Below, piece by piece: positions 15,426 through 22,820 of a stretch of 32,713 nucleotides of DNA. A program made the position numbers and the translations under genes. The DNA is taken from NCBI GenBank assembly GCA_028288585.1, contig JAQBNL010000005.1, positions 1-32,713 on the forward strand. Direction: 5' to 3'. The number at the start of each line of letters is the position of its first letter. Within the stretch, counting starts at the first letter, position 1. The stretch is from Chitinophagaceae bacterium (GTDB taxonomy: Bacteria > Bacteroidota > Bacteroidia > Chitinophagales > Chitinophagaceae). A model generated the notes under the pieces. The model saw only the letters and a program-made list of their open reading frames with translations. It ran no database searches and was not told the origin of the DNA.

Positions 15426-15542
15426 TTTTTCTCTGCTTTTTTCTTCTTAGGTGCTGGCTTTGGATTATCCTTTACAGATGCAGCCATAATGTTATAAAAT
15501 ATTAGATGAATCCTTAGCTGATTTCTTTACTGCTTTTGCCAT
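15422..15542 (-). pseudogene. Lysine-rich mini-gene of cassette 2, apparently split by a one-base loss
   Basis: ATG at 15542 opens MAKAVKKSAKDSSNIL and stops at 15492. A second ATG at 15487 in another frame gives a 21-residue peptide starting MAASVKDNPKPAPKKKK that ends at 15422. In cassette 1 the corresponding bases read in frame through NIFHNIMAAS. Adding one base near 15495 would join the two parts into a peptide of about 40 residues. The ancestral gene was therefore probably one basic peptide of about 40 residues, now frameshifted. The second part alone remains intact and ATGA-coupled to the next ORF, so it may still be used. Confidence 0.4.
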
Positions 15543-15563
15543 ATTAAATTTAAGTAATTTTTG

Positions 15564-15590
15564 CCTTTGTTGGTCGCCTGACCAACAAAA
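15564..15590. repeat. REP3, compact hairpin 3' of the RAYT gene
   Basis: A perfect 10-bp stem: arm TTTGTTGGTC (15566-15575), loop GCCT, arm GACCAACAAA (15580-15589). It lies 16 bases after the RAYT stop codon and in opposite orientation to REP4, the arrangement typical of RAYT genes and their repeats. Confidence 0.85.
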
Positions 15591-15605
15591 CTTACTATTA
15601 ATAGC

Positions 15606-16124
15606 TTACTCTTTATAATGAGTTAATAAATCAAAATCATTTATTCCTGTTTCATAAAATGCAGCACTGCTATAATAATATTCTTCCGGTAGCGTAGCTA
15701 ATTGCCATTTCGGCTGTAATGGATTATTGTGAATATAATTAAGCTTTTGCATAAAAACTTCTTCTGTTAATAAATCTACGCTTAATGAATTTCTTTCCCA
15801 TACTTGTTGTTGCCTGTCCTTTGCAGCTACTTTTAAATGCGGAAGTAATGCATCATTATTCATCAGCATAAATTTTAAAATACTTCTTGCTGTGAATTTC
15901 AAAAAATCTCTCTGAAATTCTTCCCTGCTAAGCGAATCATGTATTTGCCAGATACAATGAATATGATTAGGCATTATTACAAATGCGTTTACAGTTAATA
16001 AATTATTTTTTACACGATGCCTTAGTGCTTCGATGATTATTTGTTTGTGAAAATCATTTTTAAGACAAGGCAGCCAGTTAAGATTTGTTGCCGTAAAAAA
16101 TTGTGTGTGGTGCCTGAAAAGCAT
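15606..16124 (-). CDS. REP-associated tyrosine transposase (RAYT), Y1/HUH family
   Basis: This is a single-strand DNA transposase of the IS200/IS605-related RAYT group, which recognises and cleaves REP hairpins. With the start at ATG 16124 it is 172 residues. Motifs are intact: HUH at His54-Ile-His56 in VIMPNHIHCIW, and catalytic Tyr130 in KLNYIHNNP. The frame is open for 17 more codons to an ATG at 16175, but those codons run through REP4, so the inner start after the repeat is preferred. REP4 lies 20 bases upstream and REP3 16 bases downstream, in inverted orientation. RAYTs are usually single-copy, domesticated genes that spread REP sequences. The accompanying cassettes make this one unusual. 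Confidence 0.93.
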   Translation of the reverse strand: MLFRHHTQFFTATNLNWLPCLKNDFHKQIIIEALRHRVKNNLLTVNAFVIMPNHIHCIWQIHDSLSREEFQRDFLKFTARSILKFMLMNNDALLPHLKVAAKDRQQQVWERNSLSVDLLTEEVFMQKLNYIHNNPLQPKWQLATLPEEYYYSSAAFYETGINDFDLLTHYKE

Positions 16125-16143
16125 TGAATAAATATAATTGTTA

Positions 16144-16164
16144 TTGGTCAGGCGACCAACAATG
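16144..16164. repeat. REP4, compact hairpin 5' of the RAYT gene
   Basis: Arm TTGGTC (16144-16149), loop AGGC, arm GACCAA (16154-16159), followed by CAA as in the other copies. Its complement ATTGTTGGTCGCCTGACCAA matches REP3 with the opposite orientation. It ends 13 bases before the right copy of the 78-bp direct repeat. Confidence 0.85.
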
Positions 16165-16177
16165 GAAGCGGACATCT

Positions 16178-16255
16178 ATTGAAAATATTGAAGTGGTTAA
16201 AGCGGCGTATTAATGCCTGGGAGATTTATTTCTTCACCAACGAATACACTTCGCT
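16178..16255. repeat. 78-bp direct repeat, right copy, flanking the RAYT island
   Basis: This segment matches 14797-14874. It contains a copy of the half-dehydrogenase end that still reads as protein (IENIEVVKAAY then stop, against IENIGGAKAGY in the true gene) and the functional C-terminus of the GNAT gene on the minus strand. Each copy thus keeps one functional gene end and one relic. Confidence 0.8.
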
Positions 16256-16762
16256 ATCAAAAAACTCTCCTTCAAAGAAAAAATTTTCTTTAAAATACGC
16301 TTCTTTAATAAAATTAAATTTCTCTAATATTTTTCTTGAAGCCATATTCTTTGGATCAATAATAGCTTCAATGCTATGCAGCTTCATTTCATTAAAACCA
16401 AAACCGATCACTTTTGTAATTGCCTCACTCATTAAGCCTGTATTCCAATATTGAGGATTTAACATATATCCTATCTCTGCACGGTAATGTTCATTTACAA
16501 TTCTGTGGTAGCCGATAATACCAATGATCCTGGTTATATTTTTTAAAGTAATTCCCAACTGGATACGATCCGGGCTATTCATAACTTTAATTAATTCAAT
16601 TGCATCATTAACTGATCTTAGCTTTGGCTTTTTAATATACTTCATAGCCTCCTCATTGGTTCTTAACAGGAAAATATCCTCAGCATCCTCCATAGTAATT
16701 TTCCGAAGTAATAACCTTTCTGTTTCAAGAACAGGAAAGGAATCAAAATTTAATTGTACCAT
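16226..16762 (-). CDS. GNAT family N-acetyltransferase (RimJ/RimL type)
   Basis: This 178-residue enzyme transfers acetyl from acetyl-CoA to an amine. It has the RimJ/RimL-like layout: LETERLLLRKITMEDAEDIFLLRTNEEAMKYI at the start, the central IGIIGYHRI strand, the acetyl-CoA region around EIGYMLNPQYWNTGLMSEAITKVIGFGFNEM, and the late ASRKILEKFNFIKEA helix. Such proteins acetylate N-terminal amines of ribosomal proteins, antibiotics or small metabolites; the substrate is not evident here. The gene is convergent with the dehydrogenase pair and divergent from the SPOR gene. Its last codons lie in the right copy of the 78-bp repeat next to the RAYT island, so the insertion happened at its 3' end without breaking it. 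Confidence 0.92.
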   Translation of the reverse strand: MVQLNFDSFPVLETERLLLRKITMEDAEDIFLLRTNEEAMKYIKKPKLRSVNDAIELIKVMNSPDRIQLGITLKNITRIIGIIGYHRIVNEHYRAEIGYMLNPQYWNTGLMSEAITKVIGFGFNEMKLHSIEAIIDPKNMASRKILEKFNFIKEAYFKENFFFEGEFFDSEVYSLVKK

Positions 16763-16852
16763 AAAAAAGAAATGAGCTTATTTTTTTATAAAGAAAATAA
16801 CAATGATACAACCTTTCTAAATTATCTTTCATCTCATTAAAACTAATGGTAT

Positions 16853-16860
16853 TATTTTTG
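16853..16860 (+). promoter_or_regulatory. Candidate -7 element of the SPOR-domain gene
   Basis: TATTTTTG fits TAnnTTTG and would give a transcript start about 10 bases before ATG 16879. An ORF start at 16846 would precede this promoter and is therefore disfavoured. A clear -33 element is not visible. Confidence 0.45.
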
Positions 16861-16878
16861 CCAACTCTTATATTAGAT

Positions 16879-17325
16879 ATGAAGAAATTTTTATTTTCAT
16901 TTTTGTTTTTAACAGGGTTACAAACATTTGCGCAAACTGACAGCATAAATCCCTTTGCTGTTGTTGTTCATAAAGATTTCCGTTTGGATATTTTAGCAAG
17001 AAAAGAAGCCGAATTAAATGCCGCAGCTACAAAATTAGCGGCAAGAACAGGAATGGGTTATCGCCTGCAGGTACTTAGTACTAACGACAGGGAACTGGCA
17101 ATGAAAACACGGACACAACTGTTACAGAGATATCCTGATCAAAAAGTATACATGCTTTACCAGGCGCCCTATGTAAAATTAAGGTTCGGCAATTTTTTAA
17201 CTAAGCAGGAAGCGGAGCTATATAAAAACCAAATCAGCCGGATGTTAGGCGACGCATCCATCTATACTATATCAGAAAGAATAGAGATAAAACCTGAAAA
17301 AGAAACAAAGGAAAATAACAACTGA
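16879..17325 (+). CDS. Exported SPOR-domain protein
   Basis: With the start at ATG 16879 the protein is 148 residues. It begins with a signal peptide (MKKFLFSFLFLTGLQTFAQ) and carries a C-terminal SPOR domain of about 75 residues: GYRLQVLSTNDRELAMKTRTQLLQRYPDQ, YQAPYVKLRFGNFLTKQEAELY and the ISRMLGDASIYTIS end. SPOR domains bind denuded peptidoglycan, usually at division sites, so a periplasmic cell-wall role is likely. The form with little beyond a signal and one SPOR domain is frequent in Bacteroidota. A 33-base longer reading frame exists, but it would put a second short hydrophobic segment before the signal peptide and start upstream of the likely promoter. A strong terminator follows, so it is monocistronic. 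Confidence 0.9.
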   Translation: MKKFLFSFLFLTGLQTFAQTDSINPFAVVVHKDFRLDILARKEAELNAAATKLAARTGMGYRLQVLSTNDRELAMKTRTQLLQRYPDQKVYMLYQAPYVKLRFGNFLTKQEAELYKNQISRMLGDASIYTISERIEIKPEKETKENNN

Positions 17326-17351
17326 CAGGCGGATAAATTTTAATATAAAAG

Positions 17352-17386
17352 AAAAGAGTTTCATTAGCGAAACTCTTTTTTATTTT
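17352..17386 (+). terminator. Rho-independent terminator after the SPOR-domain gene
   Basis: Perfect 11-bp stem: AAAAGAGTTTC (17352-17362), loop ATTAGC, GAAACTCTTTT (17369-17379), running into a T-rich tail (TTTTTATTTTT). Confidence 0.9.
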
Positions 17387-17427
17387 TGATGCTTCTAACC
17401 AATGAAAAATTGGATTAAAACAATTGC

Positions 17428-18621
17428 ATGATCAAAGACAAAATAAAAAAACTTGCTGCTGAAAATGCTGAAGAGTTCATAGCCATTCGACATCACTTGC
17501 ATGCGCATCCTGAGCTAAGCTATAAAGAGTTTGAAACCTCCCAATTCATCCAAAAGAAATTACATGAATTTGGTATTGAATATAAAGTGCTGGCCACAAC
17601 CGGCATTGTTGCATTGATTAAGGGGAAGAATCCGGGTAAAAAAATTATTGCACTCCGTGCAGATATGGACGCACTCCCCATTACTGAAGAAAATAATGTT
17701 GAATACAAATCTCAAAATGCAGGTATAATGCATGCCTGCGGGCATGATGTACATAGCACCTGTTTGCTTGGCGCAGCAAAAATTCTTAATAAATTAAAAG
17801 ATGAATGGGAAGGAATAGTAAAATTAATTTTCCAGCCCGGTGAAGAAAGAAACCCCGGGGGTGCAAGTATTATGATAAAAGAAGGTGTGCTGGAAGATCC
17901 GAAGCCACACGCAATTTTTGCATTGCATGTTCATCCCGGATTACCCGTTGGAAAATTAAGTTTCAGAAGCGGAATGGTAATGGCAAGCGCTGATGAAATC
18001 TATATCACTATAAAAGGCAAAGGTGGTCATGCCGCTTCGCCACATCTTACAGTTGATACTATTTTAATTACATCACATCTTATCATTTCACTGCAACAAA
18101 TTGTTAGCAGGAATAATGACCCGTTCAATCCGTCTGTGCTTTCTATAACTTCAGTGCAGGGTGGCAATACAACTAATGTTATTCCTTCAGAAGTTAAGCT
18201 GATGGGAACTTTCAGGGCAATGAATGAAGAGTGGCGTTTTAAAGCGCATGATCTTATAAAAAAACAAAGCACAGAATTAGTGCATGCTATGGGTGGCGAA
18301 ATTGATATTACAATTGATGTTGGGTATCCTTTTGTTTTAAATAATGAACAGCTTACCAATGCTGCCAAATTAAAAGCAGGTGAGTATATGGGCAGCCAAA
18401 ATATTGAGGGGACTGAATTAAGAATGGGCGCCGAAGACTTTGCCTATTATTCTCATAAAATACCTGCATGCTTTTATCGCCTTGGTGTTGGCAATGTTTC
18501 AAAGGGAATTACATCCGGTGTGCACACTCCAAAATTTAATATTGATGAAAGTGCAATTGAAATTGGTATGGGAGCAATGGCCTGGCTTGCAGTATCTGTT
18601 GATAGTATTCCAACCCTTTAA
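17428..18621 (+). CDS. M20 family amidohydrolase (hippurate/N-acyl amino acid hydrolase type)
   Basis: This 397-residue, metal-dependent cytoplasmic hydrolase removes acyl groups from N-acyl amino acids or related amides. It has the full M20D layout: RHHLHAHPELSYKE at the start, ALRADMDALPI, and metal ligands in MHACGHDVH (Cys104, His106). It continues with QPGEERNPGGA with the catalytic glutamate pair, ALHVHPGLPVG, the dimerisation domain (about 180-290, GKGGHAASPH, TSVQGGNTTNVIP), and the final ELRMGAEDFAYY ligand block. Length is normal for the family and no signal peptide is present. The substrate cannot be told from sequence. It follows a terminator and precedes another, so it is probably transcribed alone. 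Confidence 0.95.
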   Translation: MIKDKIKKLAAENAEEFIAIRHHLHAHPELSYKEFETSQFIQKKLHEFGIEYKVLATTGIVALIKGKNPGKKIIALRADMDALPITEENNVEYKSQNAGIMHACGHDVHSTCLLGAAKILNKLKDEWEGIVKLIFQPGEERNPGGASIMIKEGVLEDPKPHAIFALHVHPGLPVGKLSFRSGMVMASADEIYITIKGKGGHAASPHLTVDTILITSHLIISLQQIVSRNNDPFNPSVLSITSVQGGNTTNVIPSEVKLMGTFRAMNEEWRFKAHDLIKKQSTELVHAMGGEIDITIDVGYPFVLNNEQLTNAAKLKAGEYMGSQNIEGTELRMGAEDFAYYSHKIPACFYRLGVGNVSKGITSGVHTPKFNIDESAIEIGMGAMAWLAVSVDSIPTL

Positions 18622-18648
18622 TAATATATCGCTAATTTTATAAACTCC

Positions 18649-18678
18649 AAAGTCTCCCGCCTTAAGCGGGGAGACTTT
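18649..18678. terminator. Hairpin terminator between the M20 gene and maeB
   Basis: AAAGTCTCCCGC (18649-18660) pairs with GCGGGGAGACTTT (18666-18678) around CTTAA, with one bulged G. It is followed by CTGCCGACAGGCAG, a short palindrome often seen next to such repeats in Bacteroidota. Confidence 0.75.
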
Positions 18679-18714
18679 TCTGCCGACAGGCAGGTTTAAA
18701 GAGGCTTAAAAAGT

Positions 18715-21060
18715 ATGAAAAAAGAAGTTCGAAAACAGGAGGCATTGGATTATCACTCCAAAGGACGTCCAGGAAAAATTGAGGTAGTTCCGTCAAAGCC
18801 AACTAAAACACAAAGAGATCTTTCATTAGCGTATTCGCCCGGAGTGGCAGTACCCTGCATGGAAATCTATGCAAACCCTGAATCCGTTTATAAGTATACC
18901 GCGAAAGGAAACCTTGTAGCCGTTATAAGCAATGGCACGGCGGTTTTAGGCCTGGGAGATATTGGCCCGGAGGCGGGCAAGCCTGTAATGGAAGGCAAAG
19001 GAGTTCTCTTTAAAATATTTGCTGATATTGATGTTTTTGATATAGAAATAAATGAAAAAGATCCTGAAAAATTTGTCCAGATAGTAAAATCATTAGAGCC
19101 AACTTTTGGTGGCATAAACCTGGAAGACATAAAAGCGCCTGAATGTTTTTATATAGAGAAGAAGTTAAGAGAGCAATTACATATTCCTGTTATGCATGAT
19201 GACCAGCATGGCACTGCCATTATCAGCTCTGCCGCTCTTTTAAATGCACTGGAAATTCAAAAGAAAAAAATTGAGAAGGTAAAGTTTGTTGTAAATGGCG
19301 CCGGAGCTGCTGCCATGGCCTGTGTACGTTTATACCAGGCATTGGGTGCAAAGCCGGATAATTTTGTAATGTTTGATAAAACAGGAGTTCTTCATGCTGA
19401 TAGAAATGATCTTGATGAAAATAAAATTCAGTTTGCCACTACCCGTAAAAAGGATCTTACATTGGAAGAAGCCATGAAAGACGCTGATGTTTTTATAGGT
19501 CTTAGTGTTGGCAATGTTGTTACCGCTGATATGGTTAAAAGCATGGCAAAGAACCCGATCGTTTTTGCAATGGCTAACCCTGATCCTGAAATTGCTTACA
19601 GTGTGGCAATCGCCGCCCGCAAAGATGTTATTATGGCTACAGGCCGCAGTGATTATCCCAACCAGGTAAATAATGTTCTTGGCTTCCCATATATATTCCG
19701 CGGGGCGCTTGATGTAAGGGCAACTCAAATAAACGAAGCTATGAAACTGGCAGCAGTAAAGGCTTTGGCAGAGCTAACAAAATCACCGGTGCCTGATAGC
19801 GTTACCATGGCGTACAATGAAAAATCACTTGTATTCGGCCCGGATTATATTATTCCAAAACCAATAGATAACCGGCTTCTTTCTACCGTGGCACCGGCAG
19901 TTGCAAAAGCTGCCATTGAAAGTGGTGTGGCAAAATACCCCATAACCGATTGGGAAACTTATAAAGATGATCTTAACCGGAGACTTGGTATAGATAATCA
20001 ATTATTACGCATCATTGGTAATAAAGCAAGGAAAGAGCCAAAGAGAGTTGTATTTGCAGAAGCAGAAAATCAAAAAATATTAAAGACAGCCCAGCTTGTA
20101 CAGGAAGAAGGGGTGGCATACCCGATTTTGTTGGGTGATGAAATAAAGATCAAAAAAATTGCACAGGAAAATGGAATTGAACTGGAAGGAATTCCAATAA
20201 TTGATCCTAAAAGTGATGAGGTGGATAGCAAGCGTGCAGAATATGGAGAGATATTTTTCAAAAAGAGACAACGCAAAGGATTCAATTTTTATGAGGCGAA
20301 AAAAATAATGAGAGACCGCAACTATTATGGTTGTATGATGGTTGAAACAGGTGATGCTGATGCAATGATATCAGGCCTTTTAAAAAATTATCCTGATACT
20401 ATAAGACCTGCATTACAGATAATAGGAATGGAAGATGGTGCAAAGCGGGTGGCAGGAATGTATATAATCATGACGAAAAGAGGCCCATTATTTCTTGCAG
20501 ATACAACAGTAAACTTTAATCCTACAGCAGAAGAATTAGCAGATATAACTTTGTTAGTCGCCAAAGAAGTAAGGCACTTTGGTATTACTCCCGTCATCGC
20601 AATGTTGAGTTATTCAAACTTTGGCAGCAGCAATTCTCCTGAATCAAATTTAGTTGCCACTGCACGGGAAATTGTAAAACAAAAAGATCCTGCATTAATT
20701 GTTGATGGTGAGATGCAGGCCAATGTTGCATTTAACAGGGAGATATTAAAAGACAATTATCCTTTTAGTGAGTTGGTAGGGCAGGATGTAAATACTTTGA
20801 TATTCCCGAATCTGGCAGCAGGTAATGTGGCGTATAATTTATTACAGGAGATCGGTAATGCCGATGCCATCGGCCCCATTCTTTTAGGTCTTCGTAAACC
20901 TGTTCACATTTTGCAGCTTGGCAGCCAGGTACGCAGTATATTTAATATGGTATTGATAGCGGTGATAGATGCGCAGATTAAAGGAAATTATAAAACAGAG
21001 GAGATAGTACAGCGTTCCCGCTGGTGGAAAAAATTTAAAAAGGTAAACAGGGATGCTTAA
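18715..21060 (+). CDS. maeB: NADP-dependent malic enzyme with C-terminal phosphotransacetylase domain
   Basis: MaeB converts malate to pyruvate and CO2 with reduction of NADP, feeding NADPH and acetyl-CoA supply. At 781 residues it is the long form. The malic enzyme N-terminal domain (about 15-160) has [26 protein letters not shown] and the metal-ligand region [15 protein letters not shown]...MHDDQHGTA. The NADP-binding domain (about 160-410) has [12 protein letters not shown] and MANPDPEI. Residues about 430-770 form a phosphotransacetylase-like domain ([35 protein letters not shown]). In this family that domain is usually regulatory (acetyl-CoA binding) rather than catalytic. mlaE begins 22 bases later, so transcription may continue into the lipid transporter genes, though no functional link is apparent. 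Confidence 0.97.
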   Translation: MKKEVRKQEALDYHSKGRPGKIEVVPSKPTKTQRDLSLAYSPGVAVPCMEIYANPESVYKYTAKGNLVAVISNGTAVLGLGDIGPEAGKPVMEGKGVLFKIFADIDVFDIEINEKDPEKFVQIVKSLEPTFGGINLEDIKAPECFYIEKKLREQLHIPVMHDDQHGTAIISSAALLNALEIQKKKIEKVKFVVNGAGAAAMACVRLYQALGAKPDNFVMFDKTGVLHADRNDLDENKIQFATTRKKDLTLEEAMKDADVFIGLSVGNVVTADMVKSMAKNPIVFAMANPDPEIAYSVAIAARKDVIMATGRSDYPNQVNNVLGFPYIFRGALDVRATQINEAMKLAAVKALAELTKSPVPDSVTMAYNEKSLVFGPDYIIPKPIDNRLLSTVAPAVAKAAIESGVAKYPITDWETYKDDLNRRLGIDNQLLRIIGNKARKEPKRVVFAEAENQKILKTAQLVQEEGVAYPILLGDEIKIKKIAQENGIELEGIPIIDPKSDEVDSKRAEYGEIFFKKRQRKGFNFYEAKKIMRDRNYYGCMMVETGDADAMISGLLKNYPDTIRPALQIIGMEDGAKRVAGMYIIMTKRGPLFLADTTVNFNPTAEELADITLLVAKEVRHFGITPVIAMLSYSNFGSSNSPESNLVATAREIVKQKDPALIVDGEMQANVAFNREILKDNYPFSELVGQDVNTLIFPNLAAGNVAYNLLQEIGNADAIGPILLGLRKPVHILQLGSQVRSIFNMVLIAVIDAQIKGNYKTEEIVQRSRWWKKFKKVNRDA

Positions 21061-21082
21061 AACAAATATTTAAAAACAGGGA

Positions 21083-21820
21083 ATGAAATTTTTCAAACTA
21101 TTTGGCGAATATATTTTATTGATGAAAGGCATGTTTACCAAGCCTGAAAATTTTAAAATGTATTGGAAGGAACTGATGCATCAGTGCGTGGAAATTGGCA
21201 TTGGCGCATTGGGAATTGTTTCAATTATTTCTGTATTTATGGGGGCAGTGAGTGCGGTACAAACTGCTTACCAGTTAACCAGTCCGCTGGTACCTAAAAC
21301 TACTATTTCACAGGTTGTGAGAGATACAGTAATCCTTGAATTTGCTCCCACGTTGGTATGTATAGTTTTGGCAGGAGTAATGGGCAGTAAAATTGCCGGT
21401 GAGTTAGGTAACATGAGGGTCAGCGAACAAATTGATGCATTGGAAATTATGGGCATCAACACAAAATCATATTTGGTAATGCCTAAAATACTGGCAGCGC
21501 TTATAACAATTCCATTGCTGGTTATTATTTCTATGGCTTTAGGCATTTGGGGCGGCAGGTTTGCAAGTGGTATGTCAAACATTGTTTCCCTGGAAACTTT
21601 TGACAAGGGTTTGCTGATGGGCTTCACTCCTTTTTATATATCGTTCGCATTGGCCAAAGCCTACACATTTGCATTTATTATCAGCAGCGTTCCGGCATTT
21701 TATGGATACCATGTAAAGGGCGGCGCACTGGAGATTGGAAGAGCAAGCACAACAGCTGTGGTAGCAAGTTGTATTTTAATTTTATTTGCCGATTATATAT
21801 TGGCAGCAATTCTTTTATAA
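21083..21820 (+). CDS. mlaE: MlaE family ABC transporter permease
   Basis: This 245-residue inner-membrane permease belongs to the Mla/MCE-type phospholipid transport system, which moves lipids between inner and outer membranes. It has an N-terminal amphipathic segment, then five to six membrane segments. Family motifs are MGAVSAVQTAYQL, EFAPTLVCIVLAGVMGSKIAGELGNMRVSEQIDALEIMG (the conserved cytoplasmic loop that contacts the ATPase) and the closing GRASTTAVVASCILIL. Its stop codon abuts the ATG of mlaF with no gap, so the two are translationally linked. The usual third gene, mlaD (MCE-domain substrate-binding protein), is not adjacent and must lie elsewhere. Confidence 0.95.
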   Translation: MKFFKLFGEYILLMKGMFTKPENFKMYWKELMHQCVEIGIGALGIVSIISVFMGAVSAVQTAYQLTSPLVPKTTISQVVRDTVILEFAPTLVCIVLAGVMGSKIAGELGNMRVSEQIDALEIMGINTKSYLVMPKILAALITIPLLVIISMALGIWGGRFASGMSNIVSLETFDKGLLMGFTPFYISFALAKAYTFAFIISSVPAFYGYHVKGGALEIGRASTTAVVASCILILFADYILAAILL

Positions 21821-22702
21821 ATGATCGAGATAAAAAATGTAAGCAAGTCATTTGGAGATAAACAAATTCTTAAGGGAGTTAGCGCTGTTATGGAAACCGG
21901 TAAAACCAATTTAATTATCGGTACCAGCGGAAGCGGTAAAACTGTTTTACAAAAGTGTATGGTTGGCTTATTTGAGGTTGACAAAGGAGAAATTTTATAT
22001 GATGGAAAAAGTTTTACTGCCATGCACGAAGAAGAGAGAAAGGAATTACGCCAGCAAATAGGAATGCTCTTCCAGGGGTCTGCATTATTTGATAGCATGA
22101 CAGTTGAGCGGAATGTAAAATTTCCATTGGATATGTTTACTACGTGGGATCATAAGAAAAAAATAGACAGGGTAAATGAAGTATTGGAAAGAGTGAACCT
22201 CAAGGATACCAATAAAAAATTTCCGGCAGAGGTAAGCGGTGGTATGAAAAAAAGAGTTGGCATTGCACGGGCTATTGTATTAAATCCAAAATATTTGTTT
22301 TGCGATGAACCTAACTCAGGCCTCGATCCACAGACTTCAATGGTAATTGATCTTCTTATTAAAGAAATTACACAGGAATATAATATGACCACTGTTATTA
22401 ATACCCATGATATGAACAGTGTGATGGAGATAGGAGAAAATATTTTGTACATGTACCAGGGAGAAAAAGAATGGGTAGGCAACAACAAAGAAATTATTTT
22501 CAGCAAAAATCAAAAATTAAATGAATTCATTTTTGCATCTGAATTTTTGAGAGATGCAAAAGATATGCGAATGCTTGAAGAAAAAGGTATAATTGATAAT
22601 GACAGGAATATGGACGAGGTTATGAAAGACCCTGAAGCGCATCTTTTAATGGGCGATAATGATAAAAGAGAATCTCACCCCGGCCCTGCGGATGATAAAT
22701 AA
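21821..22702 (+). CDS. mlaF: MlaF family ABC transporter ATPase
   Basis: This is the ATP-binding subunit for MlaE. Walker A is GTSGSGKT at residues 34-41, then the Q-loop (QIGMLFQGSALFDSMTV), the signature VSGGMKKRVGIARA, Walker B LFCDEPNSGLDP and the switch histidine in NTHDM. SGGM and the sequence after Walker B are typical of the MlaF branch. The protein is 293 residues, about 25-40 longer than simple homologues, with an acidic, polar C-terminal extension (NRNMDEVMKDPEAH...) that might contact a partner protein. The start codon directly follows the mlaE stop. The 118-base gap after it has no hairpin terminator but carries the gap promoter. Confidence 0.96.
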   Translation: MIEIKNVSKSFGDKQILKGVSAVMETGKTNLIIGTSGSGKTVLQKCMVGLFEVDKGEILYDGKSFTAMHEEERKELRQQIGMLFQGSALFDSMTVERNVKFPLDMFTTWDHKKKIDRVNEVLERVNLKDTNKKFPAEVSGGMKKRVGIARAIVLNPKYLFCDEPNSGLDPQTSMVIDLLIKEITQEYNMTTVINTHDMNSVMEIGENILYMYQGEKEWVGNNKEIIFSKNQKLNEFIFASEFLRDAKDMRMLEEKGIIDNDRNMDEVMKDPEAHLLMGDNDKRESHPGPADDK

Positions 22703-22780
22703 GCTGCACCAATATTTTATCTTCCTGTAGCAGGTTCTACCGGAATAAAAATATTTCTTAATAATTCTCTCTCCATGCAG

Positions 22781-22788
22781 TAATTTTG
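22781..22788 (+). promoter_or_regulatory. Candidate -7 element of gap
   Basis: TAATTTTG matches TAnnTTTG, 33 bases before the gap start codon. The -33 position reads CTTA rather than TTTG, so this is a moderate match. Confidence 0.45.
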
Positions 22789-22820
22789 CCACTCAAAAAT
22801 TTAATTAAATAATTTCAGCT

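Larger units (their letters stand above)
14875..16177. mobile_element. RAYT/REP island with two tandem small-ORF cassettes
   Basis: A 1.3-kb insertion-like unit lies between the half-dehydrogenase and GNAT genes. It is bounded by inverted copies of one short repeat (TTGTTGGTCGCCTGA at 14880, its complement TCAGGCGACCAACAA ending at 16162) and by a 78-bp direct repeat outside them. Read on the minus strand the order is REP4, RAYT transposase, REP3, cassette 2, REP2, cassette 1, REP1. Each cassette has a lysine-rich mini-ORF joined by an ATGA overlap to a hydrophobic or cationic ORF. Mobility is inferred from the structure; RAYTs are not known to make target duplications. Confidence 0.7.

Noticed and set aside
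14877-15590. CRISPR-like array made of the REP copies
   Set aside because: Repeats are few, differ in form, have spacings of about 260-390 bases with ORFs between them, and no cas gene is near.
16125-16175. Seventeen extra N-terminal codons of the RAYT
   Set aside because: They lie across REP4, and the conserved RAYT fold starts at MLFRHH; translation through the hairpin is unlikely.
16179-16454. 91-residue plus-strand ORF antisense to the GNAT gene
   Set aside because: It is the shadow of the GNAT coding sequence. Its first codons are the relic dehydrogenase end in the direct repeat.
18649-18714. Attachment site or integration scar next to maeB
   Set aside because: The hairpin and CTGCCGACAGGCAG are of the dispersed Bacteroidota type; no integrase, tRNA or direct repeat is nearby.
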